A DNA stretch of 64,000 bases from an uncultured Nitrospirota bacterium (lineage in GTDB: Bacteria > Nitrospirota > Nitrospiria > Nitrospirales > UBA8639), in NCBI GenBank assembly GCA_937139405.1, contig CAKZPV010000034.1:1-64000 (forward strand), given 5' to 3'. Shown one piece after another: positions 47,913 through 58,138 of this stretch. Made by a program: the position numbers and the translations under genes. The notes under the pieces were generated by a model. That model did no database searches. It had not been told where the DNA came from and saw nothing but the letters and a program-made list of their open reading frames with translations. Within the stretch, counting starts at the first letter, position 1; every line of letters starts with the position of its first letter.

Positions 47913-48449
47913 CCTTCACATTCAAACAAAAATGAGCACGTCTGAGAAAAACTACACTTTCACATTATCTACTTTCGTACTCTCAATGAAGTCGAGAACT
48001 TCACCTCATTCAGTTGCAGGCAACTGTATGGCATCCGAGGTTGCATCAGGTACAAGAGGAAGACCGCTTAGTCGCTGTGCCTAGTCTTGAGCGACCTTCA
48101 TATCTCGTCCAAGATACAGCAGCTCTCCTGAGCTGACGCAAAGAACATCAATCAATACTTGCTTCTCTCGCTGGTTTTATCATCTCCATGATTCTGTCAA
48201 AATCATCCTAACTGTGGATCCTGCTGAAAACGAGGCAAGAGATCATTGGCACGGCTAAAATTGCATCATAGCCTCCGAGCCGTCAGTATAAAGGATACCT
48301 GTGCTCACTAATTCCTTCATACAATGAATGAATGGTCCAGTACGATGGTAGCTGGCGAAGTAAAAACATCGTTTGGATTGTTTCAGATTGTCACGGTAGG
48401 ATAAGGATGTTCTTGTTTTCTATATTATCTTTATCACTCATGAGATTGT
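47913..48449. other. intergenic region with a possible gene remnant
   Basis: A 48-codon open piece at 47990-48136 (ELHLIQLQATVWHPRLHQVQ) looks protein-like but matches no family I can name and has no start codon, so it may be a decayed gene. Nothing else is evident before the NFACT gene. Confidence 0.35.
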
Positions 48450-49928
48450 ATGGCACTTAATCATATAGACATCGAAGCCGTCTTAGCGGAAATCCAACCC
48501 ATATTAATCGGAGGATGGATTCAAAAAATTCATCAACCACAAGACATGGTCTTAACCCTGGACGTCCGAACACCCGGTACCAGCGTTACGGTCTATATTT
48601 GTGCCGAGCCTCGTTTGGCCAGACTCCATTTTGTTTCGAAGAAATTCCCCAACCCACTTTCTCCACCACCCTTTTGTCAGTTTTTACGCTCATATCTCGA
48701 AGGAGGACGCATTGAAAATATTATCCAAGAGCCCAAAGATCGACTTGTCTATATCACAATGAGAAAAGAGGAAAAGATCTATACGTTGGTGATTGCGCTT
48801 TTGGGAAATAGGGCAAATGTCTTGTTGCTCAATGAGAAACACATGTTCTTACGGTCCCTGAAAGAATCTCGATTGCAAATCGGAGAGAAATTTATTCCAC
48901 CGAAACACAGATCTTCTCGGTCAACTCCAATTACTTCTCCATGGAGGGAGGAAAAAGTTGAAAAGCTAGCACAAGGGAAAGAAAGCTTTGTGGCCAAATT
49001 TCCCGTATCAGCTGCCATGGAATCCTACTATGACAAAAAAGAGCAATCAGAAAACCAAGATATACTCCGTGACCAACAGCTTGTTCAGACAAGGAAAGCC
49101 CTGAAGACTGCCAACGGAAAGCTGCATGCGCTAGAAGAAGATTTGCAAAAAGCCGAACGCTATCGTGAATACGCACGATATGGGGAACTCATGAAAAGCG
49201 CCTTGCACGACTTGCGCAAAGGCCAGGAGACCGTGACTTTGACCGATTACTTTCATCCTGACTTACCCACATTGACTCTACCCATGGATTCAGCAAAAGA
49301 TCCGGTTCGGAATATGGAAGACTATTTTCGGAAGCATCACAAATATCTCGGTGCACAAAAACATCTCATACCTCGAATTGAGATGCAACAACAGAAAATT
49401 GTAAATTTGCAAGCACAACTCAAACTGCTAGAACGAGGAATCATGGACTTAACATTTTCACCGAAAGCAACACAGAAAACTCAACTCCCACCGACATTTC
49501 GCTCCTCAAAGGTCAAACCCATCCCTGCGTTAGGATATCGCACCTACACATCTGTCGATGGACTATCTATTTTGGTTGGCAAAACCGCAAAGGACAATGA
49601 TCATCTGACATTTAAAATTAGTAAGCCTGATGACCTCTGGCTCCATGCACGCGGCACACCGGGCTCACATGTCATCGTGCGGTTAGAAAAAGGGCAAACC
49701 GTGCCGCACGAAACCCTCAAAGATGCAGCTACGTTAACGCTTTGGTTTAGCGATTTGCGAAAAAGTGGAAAAGGGGAAGTGATTTATACGTTGCGGAAAT
49801 TCGTCAAAAAAGCCAAAGGTTCAAAACCCGGATCCGTTCAGGTCACTCGAGACAAGTCCATGTGGATTGAATGTAAAGAGGAACGATTAGAACATTTGAA
49901 AAACGACCATTTATCAAAACACCAATAA
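48450..49928 (+). CDS. rqcH: NFACT/RqcH-family ribosome-quality-control protein
   Basis: A 492-residue member of the NEMF/Tae2/RqcH family, which binds stalled large ribosomal subunits and recruits alanyl-tRNA to add C-terminal Ala tails marking the nascent chain for proteolysis. The NFACT-N domain occupies about 1-190, and the Asp97-Arg98 pair in EPKDRLV falls at the positions known to be essential in Bacillus RqcH. A coiled coil spans about 215-350 and the NFACT-R domain about 375-470 (LWLHARGTPGSHVIVRLEKG). The protein is shorter than the roughly 570 residues of Bacillus RqcH, and the helix-hairpin-helix middle seems reduced or missing. Older annotation calls it fibronectin-binding protein. 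It is stand-alone here. Confidence 0.85.
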   Translation: MALNHIDIEAVLAEIQPILIGGWIQKIHQPQDMVLTLDVRTPGTSVTVYICAEPRLARLHFVSKKFPNPLSPPPFCQFLRSYLEGGRIENIIQEPKDRLVYITMRKEEKIYTLVIALLGNRANVLLLNEKHMFLRSLKESRLQIGEKFIPPKHRSSRSTPITSPWREEKVEKLAQGKESFVAKFPVSAAMESYYDKKEQSENQDILRDQQLVQTRKALKTANGKLHALEEDLQKAERYREYARYGELMKSALHDLRKGQETVTLTDYFHPDLPTLTLPMDSAKDPVRNMEDYFRKHHKYLGAQKHLIPRIEMQQQKIVNLQAQLKLLERGIMDLTFSPKATQKTQLPPTFRSSKVKPIPALGYRTYTSVDGLSILVGKTAKDNDHLTFKISKPDDLWLHARGTPGSHVIVRLEKGQTVPHETLKDAATLTLWFSDLRKSGKGEVIYTLRKFVKKAKGSKPGSVQVTRDKSMWIECKEERLEHLKNDHLSKHQ

Positions 49929-50004
49929 CACGAATAAGATGTCTTTCTCATTAATTTTTTCTAGAAATGCATACTTATAAGAAGCTTTGCAATAGGAAGA
50001 AGCC

Positions 50005-50559
50005 TCATTCCAATAATAAATCAGCTCGTCGATTAAACTGATGACAACGATACTCATCATCAACGTCACAGAGCACTAACGTATTGCCATATGAAACAAT
50101 ATCTAATCGTGTACGTGGGATACCTAAATTCGCCAGATAATCCTTGACCGCTTTTGCCCGCCTCACCCCCAACACCATATTATAACTTTCACTCCCTCGA
50201 ATATCGGTATGGCCCTCAATCGTGAGTCCATAACTTGAAAAATGCGTCATCCATTTTGCAGTGGCATCAAGACGTTCTTGTACTTCAGGTGTAATTTCCC
50301 AACTATTAAAGGGGAAATAGATGGTTGGAAATGGCTCAACCTGTGCTTGTCCATTAGGAAGCACGGCTTCTGAGCCCTCAGACATCACCATACGTTCCGT
50401 TAAGCCAGAGGCACCTGAAGGTTGCGACTTTGAAAGAGAAGTCAGGGTAGGTTTTGCTTGATCGGCTTGAGTGGCATCAGTTGTCCGATGATTAAGAGAT
50501 AGCGATTCACAGCCCCATAGTGAAAAAACCAATATAATTCCAAGTAATTGTAGAAACAT
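50005..50559 (-). CDS. OmpA-family Pal-like lipoprotein
   Basis: A 184-residue lipoprotein: signal sequence with lipobox (FSLWGC), a Ser/Thr/Gln linker of about 60 residues and an OmpA-like peptidoglycan-binding domain (YFPFNSWEITPEVQERL, EGHTDIRGSESYNMVLGVRR, NRRADLLL). The Asp and Arg that bind meso-diaminopimelate are present. It may tether the outer membrane to the wall like Pal, but tol genes are not nearby, so the name Pal is avoided. Confidence 0.87.
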   Translation of the reverse strand: MFLQLLGIILVFSLWGCESLSLNHRTTDATQADQAKPTLTSLSKSQPSGASGLTERMVMSEGSEAVLPNGQAQVEPFPTIYFPFNSWEITPEVQERLDATAKWMTHFSSYGLTIEGHTDIRGSESYNMVLGVRRAKAVKDYLANLGIPRTRLDIVSYGNTLVLCDVDDEYRCHQFNRRADLLLE

Positions 50560-50740
50560 AAAGAAACTCCCTCCGTTTTTCCATGTTTGTCGGCGGAGAG
50601 AACCTTAGACTTAAGGCGCATAGTATCTTTGGATATTTGCGAGGTTGAGGATTGCGATTCAAGCAAGACAGTCTATTTGAAAAGTGGCGGGAATAAACAA
50701 AATTTTGCGATCAGCTAAATTGCAAAATTTCTTTTGATAA

Positions 50741-50926
50741 TCAAGACTTCTGAAGATCTTCTGTCACTATGAGAGAAGGGAGCTCCTTACTAATCGAGGA
50801 AAAGACCTCAAATAAATTGGCGCCTAGAACATGTATCACACCGACTATCACTAGCCCTACTAAACTGACAAAGAGTGAATACTCAATGGCTGCCGTTCCT
50901 TGCTCATCTTTAAGAAATTGGTGCAT
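50741..50926 (-). CDS. Flp-type pilin (orphan)
   Basis: A 61-residue Flp/Fap-type pilin: a short N-terminal leader (MHQFLKDEQG) with the Gly-Thr-Ala-Ala-Ile-Glu-Tyr processing site (G|TAAIEYSLFV), the signature Glu at position 5 of the mature form, and a single hydrophobic helix (SLVGLVIVGVIHVLGANL). Flp pilins are assembled by Tad machinery, none of which is in this window. GGGAGA lies 9 bases before ATG 50926. Confidence 0.8.
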   Translation of the reverse strand: MHQFLKDEQGTAAIEYSLFVSLVGLVIVGVIHVLGANLFEVFSSISKELPSLIVTEDLQKS

Positions 50927-51386
50927 TTGTGAACGTCTCCCATTTGGCTATCGACAACACATCCTACGCTTCTTCGTTCTTCCAATATGCAAAGGATAAA
51001 CCACCACTCAATACGATTACGCTTATATTCACTTGTTCTTTATTTCTGTTGATCACAGATGAGACATAGTTCTAAGGAGGAATATGTGAAATTAATCTCC
51101 ACTTCAAAATCGTAAAAAAGAATGACAGCCAAGATTGAACAAGCTGCTCAGAATCAACAAATCACAACTAACGTATATTTAAAAATTGGAATGTAGCAGT
51201 ATATCGTCAATGAGAGTGACAAAATCTCGTAAAATAATCCTAAACAACTAGCCTGACAATACAAAAAGTGTTGCTCATTCATAAAAGGCCCGAAGTCCCC
51301 TTGTGTTAGAAAATTCCTCTATTTTTCCGTATTCCTATATTCACAATAGCCCTGACATTTGACTAAGAGAAAAAGAAGATGCGACA
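50927..51386. other. intergenic region upstream of csoR
   Basis: About 460 AT-rich bases between the divergent pilin and csoR genes. No gene. Its right edge contains the CsoR operator. A TATATA at 51416-51421, just after that operator, is a good -10 candidate for the copper operon. Confidence 0.4.
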
Positions 51387-51413
51387 ATACCCATACCCAT
51401 TGGGTATGGGTAT
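51387..51413 (+). promoter_or_regulatory. CsoR operator palindrome
   Basis: A perfect palindrome with arms ATACCCATACCCA and TGGGTATGGGTAT and a single-base centre, immediately before csoR. GC-rich repeats of this TACCC/GGGTA kind are typical CsoR sites. The TATATA -10 candidate follows within 3 bases, so bound CsoR would cover the -35 region. Confidence 0.85.
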
Positions 51414-51446
51414 CGTATATAACAACGAAAAGAGAAAGGAATATCA

Positions 51447-51710
51447 ATGACGCCCGATATTCAAGTCGATGCAGTGAAACGTTTAGCCTATATAGAAGGT
51501 CATTTAAGTGGTGTCCGCAAAATGCTTGAAGAAGACCGCTATTGCGTGGATATTTTGAAACAGACTCATGCCATTCGAAAAGCCATTGAAAAATTTGAAG
51601 CCCTTCTTCTAGACGGGCATCTCCGAACCTGCGTGGTAGATGGCATTCAAAAAGGAAAAGCTGAACAGATTATTGATGAACTTCGCTCCCTTTACACGGT
51701 AGGACGTTAA
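51447..51710 (+). CDS. csoR: copper-sensing repressor CsoR
   Basis: An 87-residue all-helical DUF156 repressor. The Cu(I)-binding triad is Cys33, His58 and Cys62 (DRYCVDIL, DGHLRTCV), the CsoR set rather than the RcnR set. Copper binding releases it from the adjacent palindrome and derepresses the downstream genes. Start ATG 51447 behind AAAGGAA. It is first of csoR-copZ-copA. Confidence 0.93.
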   Translation: MTPDIQVDAVKRLAYIEGHLSGVRKMLEEDRYCVDILKQTHAIRKAIEKFEALLLDGHLRTCVVDGIQKGKAEQIIDELRSLYTVGR

Positions 51711-51736
51711 TCCGTTACTTATGAAAGGAAATTGCC

Positions 51737-51958
51737 ATGAATATTCGACATCACTTTCCTATTGAGGGAATGACATGTGCCAATTGTGTAAAACATATAG
51801 AAAAGGCTCTCAAACAATTACCCGGCATCTCCCAACTGGAAATAAATCTCGAAAAACATGAAGCCTTGATAGAATACGATTCAAGTGCATTGACCTATGA
51901 AACAATGGCTTCAGCACTCAAAGAGGCTGGCTACTCCATGGGACAATCAAGAGACTAA
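51737..51958 (+). CDS. copZ: copper chaperone CopZ-like protein
   Basis: A 73-residue single HMA domain with the metal motif GMTCANCVKHIEKAL. It carries Cu(I) in the cytosol to CopA. It lies 26 bases after csoR and 12 before copA, in one operon. Confidence 0.92.
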   Translation: MNIRHHFPIEGMTCANCVKHIEKALKQLPGISQLEINLEKHEALIEYDSSALTYETMASALKEAGYSMGQSRD

Positions 51959-51970
51959 TCACGTACTACC

Positions 51971-54478
51971 ATGACCACTCATAGCACATATAATTCTTTC
52001 CCTATTCGTGGGATGACCTGCGCATCTTGCGTCAATCATGTCCAACATGCCCTGCAATCGATTTCTGGCGTTCTTGAGGTTTCAGTAAACTTCGCGACAG
52101 AAACCGCTTCCGTGGATTTCGATCCAACCATCACCACACCAAGAATGTTGGCACATGCTGTTGAAGAAGCGGGGTATGAAGTTCCCATACAAACACAAAT
52201 CCTGAAGATAGAAGACATGTCTTGTGCCTCCTGCGTGAACCATGTCGAAAAAGCATTGACAACTATACCTGAAGTGTTATCAGCCAACGTCAACCTGGCG
52301 ACACAAACTGCAACAATATCAACATGGGCTACTACCGTTATCCCCAAAGACATTCTTAAAGAGACTATTACAAAGGCTGGTTATACCATCGCCCCTGCAT
52401 TTGAAGGAGAAGATTCTTCTCCCACAGAAAGCCTCCCGCTTAAAGAAGACCAGACTCGTCTATTATTTCAACAAGCCATTCTAAGTGGAATTGCAGGCTT
52501 GCTGGTCATGTTGGGAACAATGAATCTCTTGCCAGTCTTCTCCTTACTGTCCCTCGAAACACAGCGCATCATATTCTTCTTTATTACAAGCTGCGTATTA
52601 TTGTGGGCCGGACAGTCAATCTTTTCGGCAGCTTGGAAAGCCGCTATTCATCAATCCATGAACATGAACACCCTCATTGCCGTCGGAACCTTAGCCGCAT
52701 TTGGGTACAGTGCCTTTGCAACATTTATCCCGTCGCTTTTTCACGCCAACGGAATTCCAGCAGCCGTCTACTATGATACGGCCATTATCATTATCGCCTT
52801 GATTCTCTTTGGACGTTACTTAGAAGCTGGCGCTAAAAATCAAACGTCCTCGGCCATTCACAAACTCATGCAGTTACGCCCGAAAACAGCCAGGGTCCGA
52901 CGAGGACAGGAGGATGAGGACATTTTGATTGATCTGGTTCAATCAGGGGATATCTTGGTTGTTCGACCGGGGGAACAGATTCCAGTGGATGGAGTGATGA
53001 TCGAAGGGCAATCTTCAGTCAATGAAGCCATGTTGACTGGTGAAAGTCTCCCCATAGAAAAAGAGACAGGCTCCAAAGTGTTTACCGGCACCATCAATAT
53101 AACCGGAAGCTTTCTTTTTAGAGCATCCGCTGTTGGAAAAGATACCATTCTGGCACGTATCGTTCATCTTGTTCAGGAAGCTCAAGGCTCCAAACCTCCG
53201 ATCCAACGATTCGCCGACTATATTGCCAGTATTTTTGTCCCATCAGTCTTAGGAGTCGCAACATTGGCATTTCTTTTGTGGTGGGGATTTGGGCCTGAAC
53301 CTGCCGCAACCTATGCGATACTCACCTTTGTTGCTGTGCTTATTGTTGCCTGTCCCTGTGCTTTAGGACTGGCAACGCCTACTGCCATTATGGTGGGAAC
53401 AGGACGAGGAGCAGAACTCGGCATATTAATTCGTGATGGTGAAGCACTGGAAATGGCTCATAGAATCGATACCATCGTCTTAGACAAAACAGGAACATTG
53501 ACCCAAGGGATTCCTACTGTCACAGATATTATCACTCCAACCTTCGATAAAAATGAACTTCTTCGACTTGCAGCATCCTTAGAACGTCGTTCCGAGCATC
53601 CTCTCGCACAGGCGATTGTGACGTATGCCAATCAACAATTGTTGCAATTTGAAGAACTTCAAGATTTCGTGAACACACCTGGGCAGGGTGTGAGAGGAAT
53701 GATTGCAAACCAATCAGTGATTATCGGAAATGCACCATACATCACAAAACATCTTGGGGCTACCAGTATTCAGAAATTTTCAGACTCGGTTACGCAACTG
53801 ACTCAAGCGGGGAAAACACCAATTTTTGTTGGTATCAATAAACAACTAGAAGGAATCATTGGCATTGCTGATAGCATTCGCGCAGAAGCCAAGAAAGCTA
53901 TCCAAGAGCTCACTCAAGCAGGCATAGATGTCGTCATGTTAACAGGTGATCACTCCCAAGTTGCTGAAGCAATTGCGTCAGAGCTCGGCATCACTCAATT
54001 TCTAGCCGAAGTCCTCCCTGACCAAAAATCCATAGAAATTCAAAAAATTCAACAACAAGGAGATAAACGAGTGGCCATGGTTGGTGATGGCATCAATGAT
54101 GCTCCTGCACTCGCTCAAGCAGATATCGGTATAGCCATCGGAACGGGAACAGACATCGCTATGGAAACAGCTCAGATCATATTAATGAGTGGTGATCTTC
54201 GAGGGATTACCAAGGCTCTTCGCTTAAGTCGAGCCACCATGCGCACGATTCATCAAAATCTCTTTTGGGCATTTGCCTACAATATTGCCTTGATCCCACT
54301 AGCTGCCGGCATTCTGTACCCTGTTTTTTTAGGAATAGGTGGCGTCCCAACTGGGCTGCAGTGGCTCTTTGGTGAATATGGATTTCTCCAACCTATCATG
54401 GCGGCCGGAGCCATGGCCCTCAGTTCTGTCAGTGTCGTCACCAATTCACTTCGTCTCAAAAGTACGTCCCTAACCTAA
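51971..54478 (+). CDS. copA: Cu(I) P-type ATPase
   Basis: An 835-residue P1B-1 ATPase that exports Cu(I). Two N-terminal HMA domains bind metal (RGMTCASC and EDMSCASC). The transmembrane metal site is CPC ([13 protein letters not shown]), with Tyr-Asn in TM7 (FAYNIALIP) and the MxxSS region in TM8 ([10 protein letters not shown]), the copper(I) set. Phosphorylation Asp in DKTGTLTQG, the nucleotide site SEHPLAQ and the hinge [14 protein letters not shown] are intact. It is last gene of the csoR-copZ-copA operon and converges on a histidine kinase gene 15 bases away. Confidence 0.96.
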   Translation: MTTHSTYNSFPIRGMTCASCVNHVQHALQSISGVLEVSVNFATETASVDFDPTITTPRMLAHAVEEAGYEVPIQTQILKIEDMSCASCVNHVEKALTTIPEVLSANVNLATQTATISTWATTVIPKDILKETITKAGYTIAPAFEGEDSSPTESLPLKEDQTRLLFQQAILSGIAGLLVMLGTMNLLPVFSLLSLETQRIIFFFITSCVLLWAGQSIFSAAWKAAIHQSMNMNTLIAVGTLAAFGYSAFATFIPSLFHANGIPAAVYYDTAIIIIALILFGRYLEAGAKNQTSSAIHKLMQLRPKTARVRRGQEDEDILIDLVQSGDILVVRPGEQIPVDGVMIEGQSSVNEAMLTGESLPIEKETGSKVFTGTINITGSFLFRASAVGKDTILARIVHLVQEAQGSKPPIQRFADYIASIFVPSVLGVATLAFLLWWGFGPEPAATYAILTFVAVLIVACPCALGLATPTAIMVGTGRGAELGILIRDGEALEMAHRIDTIVLDKTGTLTQGIPTVTDIITPTFDKNELLRLAASLERRSEHPLAQAIVTYANQQLLQFEELQDFVNTPGQGVRGMIANQSVIIGNAPYITKHLGATSIQKFSDSVTQLTQAGKTPIFVGINKQLEGIIGIADSIRAEAKKAIQELTQAGIDVVMLTGDHSQVAEAIASELGITQFLAEVLPDQKSIEIQKIQQQGDKRVAMVGDGINDAPALAQADIGIAIGTGTDIAMETAQIILMSGDLRGITKALRLSRATMRTIHQNLFWAFAYNIALIPLAAGILYPVFLGIGGVPTGLQWLFGEYGFLQPIMAAGAMALSSVSVVTNSLRLKSTSLT

Positions 54479-54493
54479 TGAATCTCCTTCCCA

Positions 54494-57400
54494 TCAGACC
54501 AAGCTACTTGACCGCTTTTTTTCTATCGCCAATTGAACGGCCCTCGCCATATCGTCCATGAGAACAGGCTTTGTTAAATACGCTTGAAACCCTTTCGCTT
54601 GAGCCTTACTTTCGCTCATGGTATAGCTGAATCCTGAACATAAGATGACCGGAAAATGAGGGCAAAACTGCATCACTTGCTGGGCCAAGATTTCTCCAGT
54701 CATACCAGGCATCGTTTGATCAGTCACCAACACATCATAACGATCTGAATCTTTTTTAAAAGCGTTCAACGCCTCAGAAGCATTGGTAAAGACTATTACT
54801 CGATAGCCTAATGCTTCCAACATATCTTTACCCCACCGAGCAATAGAAACTTCGTCATCAACAAACATCACCGTTCCATGGCCAAAACAAGAAACAGGCG
54901 CAACCGACACAGTCGTCCCTATACTCGCCTCCGATGTTGAACATGGGAGATAAATACAAAAAGTCGTATTGACCCCTTCACGGCTTTTCACCTGAATGGT
55001 TCCTCCATGGCTGGTAACCACGCCATGAATGACTGAAAGCCCCATTCCTGTCCCCTCGCCTACATCTTTGGTGGTAAAAAATGGATCAAATATTCGTTTT
55101 TGATCACTAGGAGAAATACCTTTTCCGGAATCGGAAAACATCAGTCGAATATATGATCCAATTGATAGACCACTTTGCAAAAGAGTCTGTCCCTCTCGTA
55201 TCTGAATTTGATCAAGTTTAACGAATAATGTACCACCAGACTCCCGCATGGCATATTCAGCATTTGCTCCAAGATTCATCACAACTTGATGCATTTGTGT
55301 AGCATCAGCCAACACTGGAGACGTGACCTTTGCCAAGTCTACTTCTAAAGAAATCGTAGACGGTAGGGACGCGCGAAGTAAATTGAGCGCTTCTTCGACA
55401 ATAGATTGAAGATAGAGAACCTTTTTCCCTGATTCATCCTGTCGGCTAAAGGTCAGTATTTGACGAACGAGTTTCTTCGCCCGATAGCCAGCCTGTAGGA
55501 CCTCTTGCAAGCGAGGGACTACCCCGCTCGTTTCACGAGTTTGTGCCATGGCCAGCTCGGTATACCCAATAATAGAAGACAAAATATTATTAAAATCGTG
55601 AGCAATCCCACCGGCTAATGTGCCAATCGCTTCCATTTTTTGGGCTTGACGCAATTGTTCTTCACTTTTTCGTAAGGCCTCTTCAGTTTGGCGTCGTTCA
55701 GTTAAATCACGAATAAATCCATTAAAAAGAAATTCTCCCTTTGATCGGACTGCCGTCATTGCAAACTCAAGAGGGAATTCATGGCCATCTCGATGTAAAC
55801 CAAATAGCTCCGTCCGATGGTTTAAAATCTCACTCGACCCCGTTCGAACGTAACATTGCAATCCTTCAAGATACCCTTTCCGATACGATGGAGGAATAAC
55901 CGTTTCTACGAACGATTGCGCATGAATCTCGTCGCGAGACCACCCAAACATTTGTTCGGCCTGAGAGTTCCAACTCAGAATATGTCCGGTCTCCTTAAAG
56001 GTAACAACCGCATCAAGAGCTGTATCTAAAACCAATCGAGTCTGTTCCTCACCTTCTCGCAAGGCCATTTCCGTATTTTTTCGTTGCATAAACTGTCCAA
56101 TTTGACTGCCCACTGACAACATTTGATGGAGCAAAGCTTGATCAGGCTCTTGAATCTCTCGACTAAAAAATTCCATCACACCGTAAATTTCAGGTCCCAA
56201 CTGAATGGGAAAAGCGAATGCTGCATGCAAACCCTCTTTAGCAGCCATTGATGCACGAGGAAAATTTTGATCGATAACAGCATCTGGAATCCAAACCGGT
56301 TGTCCTTTTTTCCAGGTACGACCTGGTAGACCAACCCCTATTGAAAATGACATCCCTTGCGTTAAATCTACAAATCGAGAAAAACGATCAGGCGATGACC
56401 GCCACACTTCAATACAGCGTAACTTTTTCGACTCTGAATCGACCTGCCACAAAACTCCAACTTGCCAGCCTAAACTTTCACAGACAGCTCGAAGAAGTTC
56501 TGGAGTCGCTTCTTCAATAGAGGCACATTCCGCTAGAACTTGAGCGACAGCATATTGAGCTGCTAAACGACGTTCCGCCATTTTTTGTTCGGTGATGTCA
56601 CGCAACAATACGGTAAACAGGCGGTGCCCCCAAATTGGTGCTTCGGTTAACGTCAGAGTGAGCGGAAATACAGTTCCATCTTTTCGCTGAGCCTGAAATT
56701 CCTTTACCATACCTGACATTCGGGTCTTGCCCTGAGAACGATAGGTCAACAAAAACATATCACAGGCATTTTGATCAGATGAAACCAATAAGGTCTGAAA
56801 GGGCTCTCCTATGATTTCATCCATTGTATAGAGAAACATGGATTCTGCAGTTTCATTGAATATTTCAATTTTTGAATATTCATTAAATGTCACAATCCCT
56901 TCACCGGCACTCGCAACAATGGCTCGAATAGTGGCTTCGTTACTATGAATATTGGGGGGGCTTGAATCCTTACGATAAAATATAAACATCCCTCCCAATA
57001 ACATTGCGAGCAATTCCAGTAGCTCAATACCGACACCCGACTGCAAATACGGTAATTGTATTTCCTGTAAATCAAGCGTGGCGGCAATCCCAAACGAAGT
57101 TCCAGTCATTGGGGAATATGCAGCAAGGATTTCTCGTCCATTTTTATCGAAAAAAAGCTTCGTTTCAGGTTGAGTAGAAAACTTCAAGCGAACTGAAATA
57201 TCCTCTCTTCCTATAAAAATAATTTCTCCCGTTTCTCCAAAACGATGATATTCAGCTTGAGCATCAAAAATTTTCTTCATCCGATCCATTATCGTCATTT
57301 GAGCTCTAACCCCAGAGGCCCCTTTTTCCACGACCTTACTTAACGTCTCTAATTGCCGAGCATGCAAATGGGCAAGATCCATCAGCCGAATTTTTTCCCT

Positions 57401-57508
57401 CTCTATTGCCCCCAAATACAACCAATACAACAAAAGACCGCTCGTAACCATGAGCAGGCAAGCCAAGACGAAAAAAATCCGTCGACTTTTCAGCCAACTA
57501 CTTACCAT
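54494..57508 (-). CDS. membrane hybrid histidine kinase (PAS-GAF-PAS-HK-REC)
   Basis: A 1,004-residue sensor. Two transmembrane segments (about 11-31 and 170-192) bracket a periplasmic loop. Cytosolic PAS (about 205-325), GAF (about 335-475) and PAS (about 490-610) domains follow, then HisKA with the phosphoacceptor His in GGIAHDFNNIL, the HATPase (NLGANAEYAM, DSGKGISP, TGMGLSVIHG) and a C-terminal receiver (VLVTDQTMPGMTGE) with the Asp acceptor. No DNA-binding response regulator is beside it, so the output partner is elsewhere. Its place opposite copA may be chance rather than functional. Confidence 0.9.
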   Translation of the reverse strand: MVSSWLKSRRIFFVLACLLMVTSGLLLYWLYLGAIEREKIRLMDLAHLHARQLETLSKVVEKGASGVRAQMTIMDRMKKIFDAQAEYHRFGETGEIIFIGREDISVRLKFSTQPETKLFFDKNGREILAAYSPMTGTSFGIAATLDLQEIQLPYLQSGVGIELLELLAMLLGGMFIFYRKDSSPPNIHSNEATIRAIVASAGEGIVTFNEYSKIEIFNETAESMFLYTMDEIIGEPFQTLLVSSDQNACDMFLLTYRSQGKTRMSGMVKEFQAQRKDGTVFPLTLTLTEAPIWGHRLFTVLLRDITEQKMAERRLAAQYAVAQVLAECASIEEATPELLRAVCESLGWQVGVLWQVDSESKKLRCIEVWRSSPDRFSRFVDLTQGMSFSIGVGLPGRTWKKGQPVWIPDAVIDQNFPRASMAAKEGLHAAFAFPIQLGPEIYGVMEFFSREIQEPDQALLHQMLSVGSQIGQFMQRKNTEMALREGEEQTRLVLDTALDAVVTFKETGHILSWNSQAEQMFGWSRDEIHAQSFVETVIPPSYRKGYLEGLQCYVRTGSSEILNHRTELFGLHRDGHEFPLEFAMTAVRSKGEFLFNGFIRDLTERRQTEEALRKSEEQLRQAQKMEAIGTLAGGIAHDFNNILSSIIGYTELAMAQTRETSGVVPRLQEVLQAGYRAKKLVRQILTFSRQDESGKKVLYLQSIVEEALNLLRASLPSTISLEVDLAKVTSPVLADATQMHQVVMNLGANAEYAMRESGGTLFVKLDQIQIREGQTLLQSGLSIGSYIRLMFSDSGKGISPSDQKRIFDPFFTTKDVGEGTGMGLSVIHGVVTSHGGTIQVKSREGVNTTFCIYLPCSTSEASIGTTVSVAPVSCFGHGTVMFVDDEVSIARWGKDMLEALGYRVIVFTNASEALNAFKKDSDRYDVLVTDQTMPGMTGEILAQQVMQFCPHFPVILCSGFSYTMSESKAQAKGFQAYLTKPVLMDDMARAVQLAIEKKRSSSLV

Positions 57509-57772
57509 TCAAAACCTCGGGAAAATTTGCTAGGGATTGATGAAAATAAAAACGAGGCGAGAAGAGGAAAATCCACAGACCAAGATTAGAGAGGAGAACC
57601 ATATTTCCTACTCGCAAATTGGTGGGAAAGTTTGGGCTCAAATATCTACCAATTCATCAACAATACGTGTTTCTGCGTAAAAAGTCTATAATGAGAGGAG
57701 TGAGACCAGTGAAGCGACTATAAGGGTGTTCAAACAGCATCCAGCAGAATAAAGCTCTTGAGCTTCATACTC

Positions 57773-57925
57773 TTATTGCGTAGGGAAATGAATACAAATG
57801 GAGACTTCACCTTCAACAGGTTGGTCTCCATCCATTTGAGGCAAAAAGGTCCATTCATTAAGAGCCTGTAAGGACACTTGCGTATGCCGGAAATACCCCG
57901 CAACATTAAAAAATCGTTGCTTTAT
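57773..57925 (-). pseudogene. C-terminal fragment of a TonB-like energy transducer
   Basis: A 50-codon remnant reads VSLQALNEWTFLPQMDGDQP then VEGEVSICIHFPTQ and stops at 57775. This matches the end of the TonB C-terminal fold, where a W-x-F-x-P motif follows the last helix. An in-frame stop at 57926-57928 cuts it off, and no N-terminal part is seen. The rest of 57509-58055 holds no gene. Confidence 0.65.
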
Positions 57926-58055
57926 TTATGCAGCAAACGTGGCGCGTTTCAAAATTCGGATGAGTTTTAAGAGAGAGAGGCTAAGTTTTGGAAAAATCTA
58001 TAGTGTCTCAATTATTGAAGTGAGAGAAATGTTTGGCAAAGACAAAGTCTACTAA

Positions 58056-58106
58056 TGCAAATAATATGCAACTTGTATTGACTGCACTTGTGCTTCTTGT
58101 TAGATT
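58056..58106 (+). promoter_or_regulatory. sigma-70 promoter with palindromic operator candidate for the metal-uptake operon
   Basis: TTGACT (58078-58083) and TAGATT (58101-58106) are 17 bases apart, with a start point about 25 bases before ATG 58139. Just upstream lies TGCAAATAATATGCA (58056-58070), an imperfect 15-base palindrome. A Zur-like repressor fits the gene content, but the protein is not encoded here. Confidence 0.6.
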
Positions 58107-58138
58107 CCCTCTCAATTTCTGAACACGTAAACGAGCCG

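Noticed and set aside
48253-48274. TTGGCACG followed by TTGCAT, resembling a sigma-54 promoter
   Set aside because: The two elements are 13 bases apart between GG and GC instead of the required 10.
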